From assembly GCF_033473495.1 (NCBI RefSeq), contig NC_088938.1, positions 372,001 through 436,000 on the forward strand: a stretch of DNA of 64,000 bases. Direction: 5' to 3'. Positions 21,442 through 31,671 of the stretch are shown here, piece after piece. The translations under genes were made by a program, and so were the position numbers. The stretch's first letter is position 1; each line of letters begins with the position of its first letter. This DNA comes from Cercospora beticola. Its lineage: Eukaryota; Ascomycota; Dothideomycetes; Mycosphaerellales; Mycosphaerellaceae. The notes below the pieces were generated by a model, which ran no database searches, was not told the DNA's origin, and worked only from the letters and a program-made list of their open reading frames with translations.

Positions 21442-23340
21442 ATGGCGAGCAACGACATCAAAGACGTGGAGAAGACTGAGCATCGGGATGGCTTTGAGGA
21501 TGATAGCCAGCAGGGAGATGGCGCGCCGATTCATTGGGATTGGATGCGTGTGGGAGCCATCATGTCGCTTGCTGGAATTTATGTCGGTATGCAGGACTTC
21601 TCAGGCCACGTGGGAGAAAGGCAAAAGAGTATTGACGCGTCTATGCAGGTTCACAGATCCCGCTCTACTTCGTCGGAGGCTGTTTGAGCTACATCGCAGC
21701 AGACATTGGCGCGACGACTACCAGCGTGTGGATTCCTGTCTCGTATCAATTGGCTGTCGCTGCTCTCACACCCTTCTGCGGCTACCTCGAAGATGGCTTT
21801 GGCAAGCGGAATATCGTGCTTGCAGGCTGTTTGGCATGCTGCGTTGGTGTCATCATCGCTGCAACTGCACAAGGCTTCGCCCAGATCATTGTCGGTCTGA
21901 CCATCACCGGTATGGGCGCGGCGCCTACTGAGCTCACGGCACTTGCTGGGCAAGTTCTCCGTCCCTCTCTCACGGCTCCAGAAAATTGTTTCTGACAGTA
22001 AACTAGTGTCGCCGAACTTCTCCCCGTGTCCAAACGTGGATACGGCATGGCGCTCGTGACGCTGTTCCTCGTCCCTGTTACACCGTATGTGATGTACTCA
22101 CAGCTCCTCTCCGTCTACGTTACATGGCGCTGGACAATGTGGATCTCCCTCATCATCTGCGCGTTGCCCACCGTTGGTCTGATCATCACCTACTGGCCAA
22201 AGTCTGAGCACACCGCTGTTCAAAACCGCAAAGAGATGATCAAGTCGATCGATTGGCTCGGTGGATTTCTCAGCATTGTCGGAGTCATCCTCTTGTAAGT
22301 CACCGAACTTGATTCTTTCGACCAGCTTTCCACTGACGCAATACAACAGCCTCGTTGGCCTTCAAGCTGGTGGCTATACCCATCCTTGGACTTCTGGTGG
22401 CACACTCGCGCCACTGATCATCGGCCTTCTTCTCATCATTGCTTTCGTCGTCTGGGAAGCCAAATTCGCAAAGAACCCAATGGTTCCAGGCGGTCTCTTC
22501 CATGGCCAACGAATCGTCGCAGGATGTTTCCTCATCTCCTTCGTGGCCGGCATGAACTTCTACTCCCTGCTCAACTTCTACCCTCTAACATTCTCGGCTG
22601 TCTACGACCCTGCGCCAGTTGCTGTCGGTCTGAAGGGCTTGGGCTACGGTATCTCCGTGACAGCTGGCGCCACCATCGGCAATGCTTTGATTTCATCCTT
22701 CAAGGGCCGCAACAGGGAACTCTTGGCATTCGGAGCCATTCTCATGACGGCATTCTCTGGAGCTCTTGCGTCGCTGACGCCCGAGACTCCAGGCATGGCA
22801 GTCGCTTTTGGCACTCTTGCCGGATTTGGTGTTGGTATTCTGCTCGTTCCTCCGGCTGTGGTTGCAGCTTGTGTTGTGTAAGTCTGAATTCTGGAGCGAA
22901 CTCACTGACAGAGCTGACACCTTCACAGCCCCGACAACCTCATCGCAACAGCCGTCGCCCTCGTCGTAACCCTCCGCTTCGTCGGCGGCGCCATCGGCTA
23001 CACAATCTACTACGCCATCTTCACCGACAAAATCACCGGAATCCTTCCCGTTCAAGTCGGCACCTACGCAGTCGGTGCAGGACTAAACCCAGCCGACGCG
23101 ACCGAATTTGTCACCACCTTCCTCACTGCTCCAGCCGAAATCGCGACGCTGCCATATGCTTCACCTGCCATTATTGCGGCTGCTACAGAGGGCACTCGAT
23201 GGGCGTACTCGATGGCATTGACTTATGTCTGGTATACGAGCATTCCGTTCGGTATTATCACTATTGCCGTTGCGTTGTTCTTGCCAGATATTAGGAAGTG
23301 GATGACTTCACGTGTGGCTGTGAATATTGGGAGGAAGTAG
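21442..23340 (+). CDS. MFS exporter, TRI12/siderophore-efflux type
   Basis: Five exons (21442-21586, 21649-21949, 22007-22294, 22350-22877, 22929-23340); 557 aa with consistent phases. The second intron (21950-22006) has a GC donor (GCAAGT). An acidic N-terminal tail is followed by about 14 helices. GYLEDGFGKRN is the motif-A loop and WRWTMWISLII the conserved helix-6 region of the TRI12-like family, which exports fungal metabolites and siderophores. The presence of two exporters of different classes next to one PKS suggests that the cluster product is exported or toxic to the host cell. Its membership of the cluster is inferred from position. Confidence 0.92.
21950..22006 (+). other. GC-AG intron in the TRI12-like gene
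   Basis: The donor GCAAGT follows the codons for TALAG. The acceptor is AACTAG, and the joined codon restores GVAELLPVSKRG. It is 57 nt long, the second GC-AG intron in this cluster. Confidence 0.8.
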
Positions 23341-23764
23341 GATTAAGTGGGAGGAGCAATCGAATGACATGCGACGATTTGCAAGATCCTGTGTAATCTC
23401 TGCAGTAACCATTATTTATTAGCCATTGCTGCAGCAGCAATCGGTACTACTTAGTTCGTCTTGCCATATCCTGCTCGCGAATGGCACGAGAATTCTGCCC
23501 CTAAGCCCCTGCATAATGAAGAATTCCAACGCACGCGGCACGCCAAACTCCTTGGTTCAAAGTCCACTCCAAGTCGTGACATCCTTCGTCACTTGCATGT
23601 CCCAGAGCCATTCATTTCGACTGAACCTGGCTCCGTGACCTGCCTTGCCCTTCTCGCGCTGAAATGCATGACCAATTGCCAGTGCCGACACCACCGCATC
23701 CGAAGTTAGTCAATGCACTTTTGTGTCTGACGACGAAGCAGTGCCAAAATGCGACCGTGACAAT
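23341..23764. other. Convergent intergenic region, 424 bp
   Basis: This separates the 3' ends of the MFS gene and the first F-box-like gene. It marks the right border of the metabolite cluster. No gene is seen. Confidence 0.5.
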
Positions 23765-25030
23765 TTACCACCAGTCATCAGAATCAGAGTCGTCGTAGGG
23801 AAAGGCCTTGGCGCGAAAATAACAATTTGCGTTCTCCCACTCCTTCTCACTTGCACGTTGCCAGCTATCCTCATCGCCCGAAACGCTTCCCTGGTCGACA
23901 TCTTCCATATCTAGATCGTCCCCGGAGCTGATCGTTGATGACGAAGCAGTCGTAGAATCTGAACCATATCGAAGAAAGCAAAGCGGGTCTCCCGAGCCGA
24001 TGTCTGGGCCTTGCTCATATGCCTCAATCGCCTTTCGCCTCTGTAGAGTAATCGGATCGTTGTCGAGCAGTTCGACACGAGCGGTGTAGTATATCTGGAC
24101 GAAAATGCATGCCCGCGTGACATGACCGGTTTCCCTCAAGATCTCGTTGGTGTGGCGAGTCACATCGCCGACTGTGAGGCCTTTTGCGTTGTTGGATGAT
24201 AGCATGAGCTCGCCTGTGCTCTCGCATCGAGAACCGCACCCACAGAAAATTTCGTACGTGAGCTGGTGGACACTTGGATAGCAGATCGGAGTGTTTGCGA
24301 CACGGACACCGGGTTCCCGGCCGACACTAGGCTTGCTGATAATTCGGATCTCAAGAGTGTTGATATGTTCTTTGTACTCTTGAAGGCGTGTTGTTGATAT
24401 AAACTCCGGATGCCAGCATCGGGAATCGGACCACAGACCTGCCTTCTGAAAGATCATGAATTTTGGAAGCCAGACGTACAACTGTCGGTTTGGAAGTGTA
24501 TACCAAGCACGGTGAGGGCTCTCATCGCATCCTGGCTTGAGGAACGCGCAATGGAAAAAGCCACCGACAGGTGTAGTAAGCCCCAGCCAACGCTTCAGCT
24601 TCACTGAGCCTTTCACAGTATTACACCAAGCCTTCTTCACCCTCATCGCAGTTACAACTTCATTCAGCTTCAAGTAGGTGAGAATCTCCTCCAGCAGTTC
24701 AGGTGTGTCGAAGACTTTCTCCGCCACAATTGCAGTTCTAGTGGTAGCCCGCTGGGTAATTGGCACGAGTTCCCACATCCCTTGACTGTGCTCTGTTGTG
24801 CGGGCAGAGGCAACTCGCATACGCTCGAGTATCTCCAGAACATCGGCAGAGGCGCTTGAACCGTCCAACTCTTCGCGCAGCTTGGCCAAACTGCTCTCGA
24901 TCATGGCATGGTCATCCTGGAGCTGTCTGACATCGTCGATCGCTAAGTTGATCGGTGGAGCGCTTGATAGCGGGACTCGGCTGCGCGGGTACGAGTATGG
25001 CTCTTCGTAGCTTAGCTTGACGTAAGCCAT
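23765..25030 (-). CDS. F-box-like protein A
   Basis: A single-exon gene of 421 aa with an ATG start. Residues about 105-145 (EKVFDTPELLEEILTYL, then VKKAWCNTV) match an F-box: a Leu/Ile pattern followed by a Trp near the end. An upstream helical segment (about 32-75) may be a coiled coil, and the C-terminus is very acidic (DSDSDDWW). F-box proteins normally link substrates to SCF ubiquitin ligases through Skp1. The central part has no recognised substrate domain. Protein B (27515-28852) is a clear paralogue with the same N-terminal, F-box and acidic-tail layout. Confidence 0.75.
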   Translation of the reverse strand: MAYVKLSYEEPYSYPRSRVPLSSAPPINLAIDDVRQLQDDHAMIESSLAKLREELDGSSASADVLEILERMRVASARTTEHSQGMWELVPITQRATTRTAIVAEKVFDTPELLEEILTYLKLNEVVTAMRVKKAWCNTVKGSVKLKRWLGLTTPVGGFFHCAFLKPGCDESPHRAWYTLPNRQLYVWLPKFMIFQKAGLWSDSRCWHPEFISTTRLQEYKEHINTLEIRIISKPSVGREPGVRVANTPICYPSVHQLTYEIFCGCGSRCESTGELMLSSNNAKGLTVGDVTRHTNEILRETGHVTRACIFVQIYYTARVELLDNDPITLQRRKAIEAYEQGPDIGSGDPLCFLRYGSDSTTASSSTISSGDDLDMEDVDQGSVSGDEDSWQRASEKEWENANCYFRAKAFPYDDSDSDDWW

Positions 25031-26360
25031 TGTGTCGATTGTGATCAGGAACTTGTTTCGTCAATGGAGTGAAGGTGTGGGTAGTAGATCGGAGTGACTG
25101 GTTGTGCCAACAGACTCGAGTCGGGTTCTGACGCATGTGTCGTGTAGCTGCGTTGGAGTGTAGAAAGAATCCTGGTGATGCTCGAGGTGCACAGTTCATC
25201 ATATGTGGCAGCACCATTCACCTTGCATAGTGGCAGCAATTCACCGTGCTATGTCATGGGCATGACAGTAAAGCCCATTCTGTCCGATAATAGCGTGGTT
25301 TCTCTCATATTTCAACACATCAGGAGACACGTGTCTTCTGATGGTAAAATATATTACTGAAGCAACCTAGGAATAATGTACTGTGATGAAATTTCAACTT
25401 GCTACCAATCCCGCCTGGTAAGGGTGGTGTTCTGTCGACGGCATCGCGGTTTCCGCTTGCGAGAGGTAGCGGTGCTCCATGTATTGCGAAGATCCCAAAT
25501 CAACGGTCGCGTTCGGGGTTTGCAATGTCTTTGCCATCGTTTGCTCAATCTTGTCCATACCCTCTTCCGCTTTCGTTCTTTGTGCTCTTCTTTGCCACTC
25601 TCTTTGCGCAAGCGCTGCTGCTGATTTTTCGACGATCGAGGTGGTATAGCTGATTTCAAAAAACATGCTCGAGTCGCGCCTTGCCGCTCGGCCTTTATCA
25701 TTGCATTATTGATACGTCATGGAGCAAACATTGGAGTTATGCGCCTGAGGTTAGAAGTGAATACCGGGTGGTCCGTGCCGGCACTCGTTGACATGCGACA
25801 GAAGATGTCGCGTTCTCTGTCTGCCCGCTCGTTGTATAGGAGTGCTCATTGTATAGGAGTGTACTGAGACCCGCGTTCAGCAGGATGTCGACATGACTAT
25901 AATCAAAAGTCGAGAGTATTTGGTATGGATTGTTTCTGCCACCAATGGCGGAGGGTACTGGGGAAAGCAGTTTGTGTCAAGGAAAAACCTCTTCTTTCCA
26001 GGAAAGAATCGTGTAGCGTATAGTCCTGAAGCAGGAGGTATGCTGCAATGCTGCCGGATCGACGGTCAGTCTTCTGAGTAGATACAATGCAAAGCTTGTC
26101 CAAGTCGCCCTTTTCACTTCGCAGTTTTATTTGCTTTGATTGCTGCCCTGTTTGTCCGGGCCAGGGGCTTCATTGCAGGGAGACATGCCTCAAGGGCACT
26201 TGTCTGCCGGCTATTTAGCCTGTTGCACTTGCTTGCACACCGCAAAGAATGACTTCTGATGTGAGCTGTTGCAGATCTTGGAATAACCAGAGCCCTGCCT
26301 CCGTGAGCCTCACCGCCTGCACCATAATCGAAGCAGTCGAAGGCTGCGATATGGGACCCG
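25031..26360. other. Intergenic, 1.33 kb, with promoter elements of F-box A
   Basis: Two blocks upstream of F-box A have counterparts at the same distance from F-box B: 25213-25245 (matching 29030-29062) and 25319-25342 (matching the 29128-29147 area). The second is a nearly perfect 24-nt palindrome centred on CACGTG, a bHLH-type core. A 17-nt sequence at 25605-25621 recurs at 27361-27377. A minus-strand ATG ORF of 90 codons (25394-25666, Lys/Glu/Gln rich) has no homologue I recognise, so I did not call it. Confidence 0.45.
25319..25342. promoter_or_regulatory. CACGTG-centred palindrome upstream of F-box A
   Basis: The arms ATCAG and CTGAT flank GACACGTGTC, with one mismatched pair. It lies about 290-310 bp before the F-box A start. 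A degenerate form occurs upstream of F-box B at a similar distance. E-box cores of this kind bind bHLH proteins; a binding role here is inference. Confidence 0.4.
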
Positions 26361-26884
26361 TTAATCCGAACTCTTATGCTTGCCATCTACACGCAGTCCG
26401 TTCCAGACTACAAAAGTGCCCACCCCAGCAAGAGCGCCAATATTTAGCGCTCCAATGGACCTCAACAGCCCCACATTCAGCCCTACTCTTCGCGGCGTCA
26501 CTCTATGCCAATTTTTCAAAGACAGGAAGAGCGTCGTGGAAACACCGATGTCGAGGAACGTGGGGATTTGAGATTGTCTAAACTTCTCACGCAGCTGCTG
26601 GAAAATTTCGAGAGCGGTTTTGCCACTTCCTGGATCCTGCCAGCGATGGGGGGCTCCAACCGTGACTGCCACCAAGCCAGTAGTTGCCAGAAATGCGATA
26701 TGTGCCCCGACTGTCCAGACTCCCGTGGTCAGCAGTATACACGGACGCATGGATGCAGCAGCTATACGGTGCGAGATGGCTCGAGATGTGTGGTGGAGTA
26801 TGCCTAGGATCCCAGCGGATAAGTAGACGGGAGGGAACATACCGAGGGCGTAGAAGTCGAACAGTTGGCGGCGTGTGGCTCCAT
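26361..26884 (-). pseudogene. Small glycine-rich membrane protein, copy 1, frameshifted after the start
   Basis: The family frame ends at 26361 and covers the conserved core: LTTGVWTV, a charged loop with PHRWQDPGSGKTALEI, and the C-terminal helix RSIGALNIGALAGVG. Copies 2 and 3 begin MDPTFRQV and MEPTTRQV. Here ATG-GAG-CC at 26884 is followed by ACA-CGC-CGC-CAA in the next frame, so one C seems lost directly after the third codon. In the family frame the only starts lie further upstream and would add an unrelated N-terminus. The copy is therefore either a pseudogene or affected by one sequencing error. The function of the family is unknown. Confidence 0.6.
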
Positions 26885-27514
26885 GCTTGTCGAGATGAAT
26901 TAGTTGCAAATGGAAACTGTTGGTCGGTGAGGAGAGAAGACGGATCTCAGCTGCCGCAGGGAAGAATATATGGTCCGCTGTCATGTGTGACAATGGGCCC
27001 CACACTGACGCTGCAGCACCGGTCAAGCAAGCAAGGGGCAGGCAACACCAGGAATCCATTCTGCATTTTGTTTTGCATTGCTCTTGACGCATGGCGAAGC
27101 ACAGCTGAGGTGTTGTCAACAATGATAGATATGTTAGCACCCGAAAACTTGGCCATTCGTGAAATAGAGGGGTTGCTGGATCGCTTAGCAGAGAAAGAGC
27201 TGTGTGATCTCGCCGGATAATTTCATGGTCAAGGCAGTATGTGTAACGTTTGGCCCCACTGGCGAAATAGTGTTTTACATTGGAAGATCTCTTTCCTTTT
27301 CATGTTGAGCTCGCGCCTGCAAAGAGGAAGTATATATACAGCTTAATTTCAGGCAATAGCTGCGCAAGCGCTGCTGCGTTGTCCTTGATGCAAAACTTCC
27401 ACTTTCCATCTTCAACCTTCCACATTTAATACTCCACCTTCGGCACGGCAATCGCGAACGCAGTGCGCCAAGGGTCTGGTGGGATTAGTACCCGAGGTTC
27501 GCGCTTCGCTGCAA
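26885..27514. other. Intergenic, 630 bp, with two copies of a GGCCCCAC element
   Basis: The element GTGTGACAATGGGCCCCAC (26985-27003) lies about 100-120 bp before copy 1. A second form is at 27241-27260. Similar sites lie at 30216-30236 and 31323-31348, upstream of copies 2 and 3. A TATATATA tract occurs near 27331. No gene is supported. Confidence 0.45.
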
Positions 27515-28852
27515 TCAACGAGCTTCGTCTTCAGCCTCGTGCTGAGGCTCTTCATCCGCGTCTTGGACCTCCTCGTCTTCGCCTTGAAATTCTTCGTCTT
27601 CATCCTGGGACTCTTGACCTCCCTCTTGAGACTGTCCATCTTCGTCATCAAACTCTTCATCGTCTCCCTCATGTACAGAACCTTGGCCGCTCTCTTCATC
27701 TGAAGCATCCTCTTCATCATCTTCATCAATGTAACGTGTTGTGTCACGGTTGTGCACGTAACCGCGACCCTCTTCCCTCCCCGGCCCAATGAAAAACAAT
27801 TTTGTCGCATACGAGTATCGTTGACCAACTCCATGTCCTCGAAGGTCCTTTTGAATGACTTCCATCTGCTGTTTCCGATGCAGAACGATGGGGTCCGTGT
27901 CGCTCAACTTGACTTTGGCGTGAAATTTCATTTCAGCAGCAACGCATTCCATCTTTACGTGGCCATATGTCCTCAAAAGCTCGTGGGTGCAGTCGACCAG
28001 TGTTTCGACCGTCACCGCTTTTGCCTCGCCTTCCCAGGTGGCAGGCTTGTGAGTGAAGTTGCCGGCCTTGCAAGGACAGGTAATCGCGAAGGAGAGCTCG
28101 CAAATTCGTGGAGTACAAATTTCGACCTTTGCGATGCGTTTACCGGGTTCTCGACCAAGACATGGTCTGCACAGTATGGTGAGATCCAGCAGATTGACGT
28201 TGCGTATGTGCTCTGCGAGCTCCGTTTCCGATTTCTGGTACAGGTAATATGTGTCCCAGTCTTTCCATATGTCTGTTTCTCTGAATGACATGAAACTCGG
28301 GAGAGAGAGCCCTGGTATGAAACGATTTTCTGGTGTATGGCCGTGTTTATTGATGTAGCGACTCGAGAATGGAGAGTCAAAAATTTCGCTGGCAGGCGGA
28401 GCCAGTCCCAATACACGGAGTAGCTTGACTGATCCTTTGACTGTGTTGCACCATGACTTCTGCACGCGCATAGCAGTCAGAATCTGGTCCAAGGGCAGAT
28501 ATGTCAAAATCTCCTCCAGAAGTTCTGCTGTCTCAAAAGCTTTCTCTGCCACTCGAGCAGATGCCGCCGATGGTCGATGCGGCGCGGGCACCATTCGCCA
28601 AAGGTCGCGACTGTGGGATTGGGTGCGTCTAGCAGCAGATCGAACATGCTCGAGTAACGCCATCGTTTCCGGTGAGGCGCCGAGGGCCGCTAGTTCTTGC
28701 TGCAACGTTTGATGGCCGCTGTCGACTTCGGCATGGTCATCGCGAAGCTGCTTGATATTTTCGAAGGTCATCTTCATAGGTCGGCGGATGGGGACTACCT
28801 GACCACCAGCAACTGGCGGCTGCTTGTAGCCGAGCTCGAGATGCGAAGTCAT
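27515..28852 (-). CDS. F-box-like protein B
   Basis: A single exon, 445 aa, ATG start. The F-box-like region at about residues 104-144 (EKAFETAELLEEILTYL, VQKSWCNTV) is very close to that of protein A. The segment before it (about 30-75) is also conserved. The C-terminal 80-90 residues are an extremely acidic Asp/Glu-rich tail, longer than in A. Its role as an SCF adaptor is inferred from the F-box alone. It lies between copies 1 and 2 of the small membrane protein family on the same strand, repeating the arrangement seen for protein A. Confidence 0.75.
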   Translation of the reverse strand: MTSHLELGYKQPPVAGGQVVPIRRPMKMTFENIKQLRDDHAEVDSGHQTLQQELAALGASPETMALLEHVRSAARRTQSHSRDLWRMVPAPHRPSAASARVAEKAFETAELLEEILTYLPLDQILTAMRVQKSWCNTVKGSVKLLRVLGLAPPASEIFDSPFSSRYINKHGHTPENRFIPGLSLPSFMSFRETDIWKDWDTYYLYQKSETELAEHIRNVNLLDLTILCRPCLGREPGKRIAKVEICTPRICELSFAITCPCKAGNFTHKPATWEGEAKAVTVETLVDCTHELLRTYGHVKMECVAAEMKFHAKVKLSDTDPIVLHRKQQMEVIQKDLRGHGVGQRYSYATKLFFIGPGREEGRGYVHNRDTTRYIDEDDEEDASDEESGQGSVHEGDDEEFDDEDGQSQEGGQESQDEDEEFQGEDEEVQDADEEPQHEAEDEAR

Positions 28853-29597
28853 CGCGTCGGACTGAAATAGTGCGCAATCCTCGATGGAGCGGGAGTGGGA
28901 GGGCGAAGAGTAAGGGCGACAGGGAAACTGTCTGATCTTTGATATCCCAAGGCTGTATCGGTGCGCGTCAGAATCATCTCAATAGTGCTTGCGGAGTGTG
29001 GATTGAACAAGGCACGGTTCGTGCCGGAACCGTTCACCTTGCGTTTTGGGAAGCCGTTCACTTGGTGAAATGATCGGCGAACTCATGGCGGAAAAGTCCA
29101 TGCATACATCGAGATGCGAATCGATACATGTCCTCTGATCGTAGTTGGTCTGGACAGAATGTGAGCTCCAGTATGAATTAATTTAGTGCCTGGCAATTTT
29201 GAGTGGCGATCAGTGGTCTTTCCTGGGCTTGCTTTGCACATTTGAACCTCAGCCGCATGATGGAGCTGTCTTGAGTATCTGCTCCAGGCTGCGATGTTTC
29301 CGCGTCGAAGGTTCCATCGCCTGATTACGTGCTCCGGGCTGGACAATGTCTTCTTTGTTTTGCCCTTCTTCTCGCTACCACTTTTGCTACACCTTCCGCT
29401 GCCTGCCGTGCCACTTACTTCAACCGACGAAACGGATGCTGTCAAAATTCAACTTGTTGCTCCATCTTACACTATGCAGACGCACGTCGTGTGCAGGCTC
29501 ACCAGGCTTTGGCAACTGATGTATGTAGAAGCCGAAGTCCTGGTCTAGTCATATGGCTGATTTGCGCACGAACGCATCTTTTGTTTGGATCCCATCG
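28853..29597. other. Intergenic, 745 bp, promoter of F-box B
   Basis: Blocks at 29030-29062 (CCGTTCACCTTGC and a second GTTCAC) and near 29128-29147 match sites upstream of F-box A at nearly the same distance from the start. No gene is seen. Confidence 0.45.
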
Positions 29598-30107
29598 TCA
29601 GAGTCCTTGCAGACCGGGTCCTTTCCCGAATAATCCAGTCCAAGCCATATAGGCTCCAGTTCCAACAGCACCACCAATGCTATACGCACCAATGACCCTA
29701 AACATCCGCACTCCCACTCCCACATTGCCAGCCATTACCCTTTTAAAGGACCAGATCAAGGTCGCCGTCATGCCCGCAGCATCAAAAACATTTGACATTT
29801 TTCGTCTCTCTCTAGCGATCTCAAGAGCAGATCTGCCGCTCTCAGAGTCACGCCGCTTGTGTGGCATCTCCATCATGTTCGTCGCTCCCGCCACACCCAC
29901 GTACATCGTTGTGGCGGCCATTAAGGCGACCGACCATCTTCCAGCAGTTGTCAGCACACATGGCGCTGAGATAGGGATTCTCTGGCCAAGGGGTGACTTG
30001 ATTCGTGCAATATGTTGCAACCCTCCGAGCACGGCTGCGGTGTCGTAGAACGTGGGGTAGAAATCATGGTTGTAGTATTCGCACACTTGGCGGAATGTTG
30101 GATCCAT
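29598..30107 (-). CDS. Small glycine-rich membrane protein, copy 2
   Basis: 169 aa from the internal ATG at 30107 (MDPTFRQVCEYYNHDF); this start aligns with copy 3, and the longer upstream ORF is probably UTR. Hydrophobic segments occur at about residues 18-30, 55-75 and 140-160, the last being RVIGAYSIGGAVGTGAYMAW. Between them is a charged loop (PHKRRDSESGRSALEIARE). It is clearly paralogous to 26361-26884 and 30717-31202. I recognise no named family. The glycine-spaced helices resemble small inner-membrane proteins in general, which is only an impression. An upstream GGCCCCAC element is shared with copies 1 and 3. Confidence 0.65.
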   Translation of the reverse strand: MDPTFRQVCEYYNHDFYPTFYDTAAVLGGLQHIARIKSPLGQRIPISAPCVLTTAGRWSVALMAATTMYVGVAGATNMMEMPHKRRDSESGRSALEIARERRKMSNVFDAAGMTATLIWSFKRVMAGNVGVGVRMFRVIGAYSIGGAVGTGAYMAWTGLFGKGPGLQGL

Positions 30108-30716
30108 GCTGCCGAACAGAGATTGCTGAGTGAAGGAGAGAGCAAAAGAACTGCGAAATTCGTGATGCGGGAAGTGTATTGATTTGGTGGATACTCCCTT
30201 GTTCAAAGGCAGCAGGTGTAACATTGGGCCCCACATAACGGCGTCAGTGATGCATACCCTGGCAAATGGTAGCGTGGCGAGCGTGGGTGTAACAAGACCT
30301 CTTATCTTCTTTTGCCCAGTGGGAATATACAAAGTGCGAGATGTCGTACAGCTTGCGTCCAAACCATTATCCGTCGGCTTTCGGCGTCTCCTGAGGACAA
30401 TGGATGCCATGGTGATGAATTTGGTTCGGAAGAGAGGGCCACCGACACAATCGACCACACCCTAGGTTTCGAAGGCTTGGGTTACTTGTGCAGCGATTTG
30501 GAGTCGATGTTGAACTTGCCTAACTACATTCTCAGCAGCTTTGATCAACTTCTTCTATGACTTTGGCTGCTTGTATCAGTGTTCTCGTCATCATTCCTCT
30601 GCACGCAGTCGACAGAGGTGTGCCGGGATTGATAACAGAGAACCTGATGCAGAAAGCGGAAGCAGAACGTTCAGCTCATGGACAGAGTCTGAATTCCAAT
30701 AGAACGCAGCGGATCT
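30108..30716. other. Intergenic, 609 bp
   Basis: It holds the GTGTAACATTGGGCCCCAC element (30216-30234), 109-127 bp before the copy 2 start. No gene is supported. Confidence 0.5.
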
Positions 30717-31202
30717 TCAGCATGCTCTGAGATATCCGAAGCGCACAGTGTAAGCAAGAAATCCGAGAGTACCGCCGATGTTCAGTGCTCCAAAGCCCCT
30801 TAGCATGCGCACATTCAGAGGCACTTTCCTGGATCTCACTTTGTGCCAACACAAAGCCACACAGCCGATTCCGGCGAAGTCGCGCCAGTCGTGAATCCGT
30901 TCCTGTCTTCGCTCCTCGAGCCTGCACTCGAGAGCGGTCTTCTCACTCTTGGATTTTCGGAACCGGTGTGGTACTTCTCGGCATAGGGCCGTGACCATCG
31001 TGAGCGCAACAGCCGAATAGATTGACCACCGCCCCACGACTTTCAGCAGACTTGTACGCTGTGCGTATGGTATCCGTCTTATACGCTCGGAAATGGCCCG
31101 TGGCCCATGGCAGAATAGAGCAAGCCCAGCTCCGACGGTACATTGGTCTGGCAGCTCATCGTAAGCGTAGTATTCGAGCACTTGACGGGTCGTTGGTTCC
31201 AT
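30717..31202 (-). CDS. Small glycine-rich membrane protein, copy 3
   Basis: 161 aa, ATG at 31202 (MEPTTRQVLEYYAYDELP). The layout is the same as copy 2: an N-terminal amphipathic stretch, a hydrophobic segment (GRWSIYSAVALTMVTAL), a charged loop (PHRFRKSKSEKTALE), and a C-terminal helix with RGFGALNIGGTLGFLAY. No catalytic motif is visible. The gene is intact, without introns. The function is unknown. Confidence 0.65.
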   Translation of the reverse strand: MEPTTRQVLEYYAYDELPDQCTVGAGLALFCHGPRAISERIRRIPYAQRTSLLKVVGRWSIYSAVALTMVTALCREVPHRFRKSKSEKTALECRLEERRQERIHDWRDFAGIGCVALCWHKVRSRKVPLNVRMLRGFGALNIGGTLGFLAYTVRFGYLRAC

Positions 31203-31671
31203 GCTTGTTGTTGTCGTGAAGGTTCAGTCGAGAAGTGCGCGGTTTTGATGAGTAGTGTAGTGTAGCAAGAACACGCGCTGTTCTTTCCGGAACTCGGACA
31301 AATTTTTGATCCTCGCGATGGTGTGTAACCAGCGGCCCCAAGGCCCCACAGCAAGTGCGATCATCTTGCATAATCAAGCAAGGGGTAGTGAAACATCGTG
31401 AGTATGCCACACAGGATGTCAGAAACATCAACTTTTTCTCAAGGCGATAGACGACGTACTGCGATGCAACTACAATTTACACATAGCTCCAGGATCAGTT
31501 CAGGGGCTTGCAAAGGCTACCTTGCCAAGGCATCTGTGGGGAAGAGCGGAGCAGTGTGGAGAACGTGGGAACTCAGGGCCCCGGCAGAAATGTCCCGACT
31601 TCCAACACCACAATGCATCCTTGCTGCATCATCAACATACAGCCGATCGCTATGCATACTTTCGTTGTTGA
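31203..31671. other. Divergent intergenic region, 469 bp
   Basis: This is shared between membrane protein copy 3 (minus) and the Zn2Cys6 regulator (plus). It contains the third GTGTAAC/GGCCCCA element (31323-31348). Confidence 0.5.

Noticed and set aside
22386..23294. Plus-strand ORF of 302 codons, Arg/His/Ser rich
   Set aside because: Alternate frame of the TRI12-like gene; composition typical of a frame shadow.
27752..28288. Plus-strand ORF of 178 codons
   Set aside because: Antisense to F-box-like protein B.
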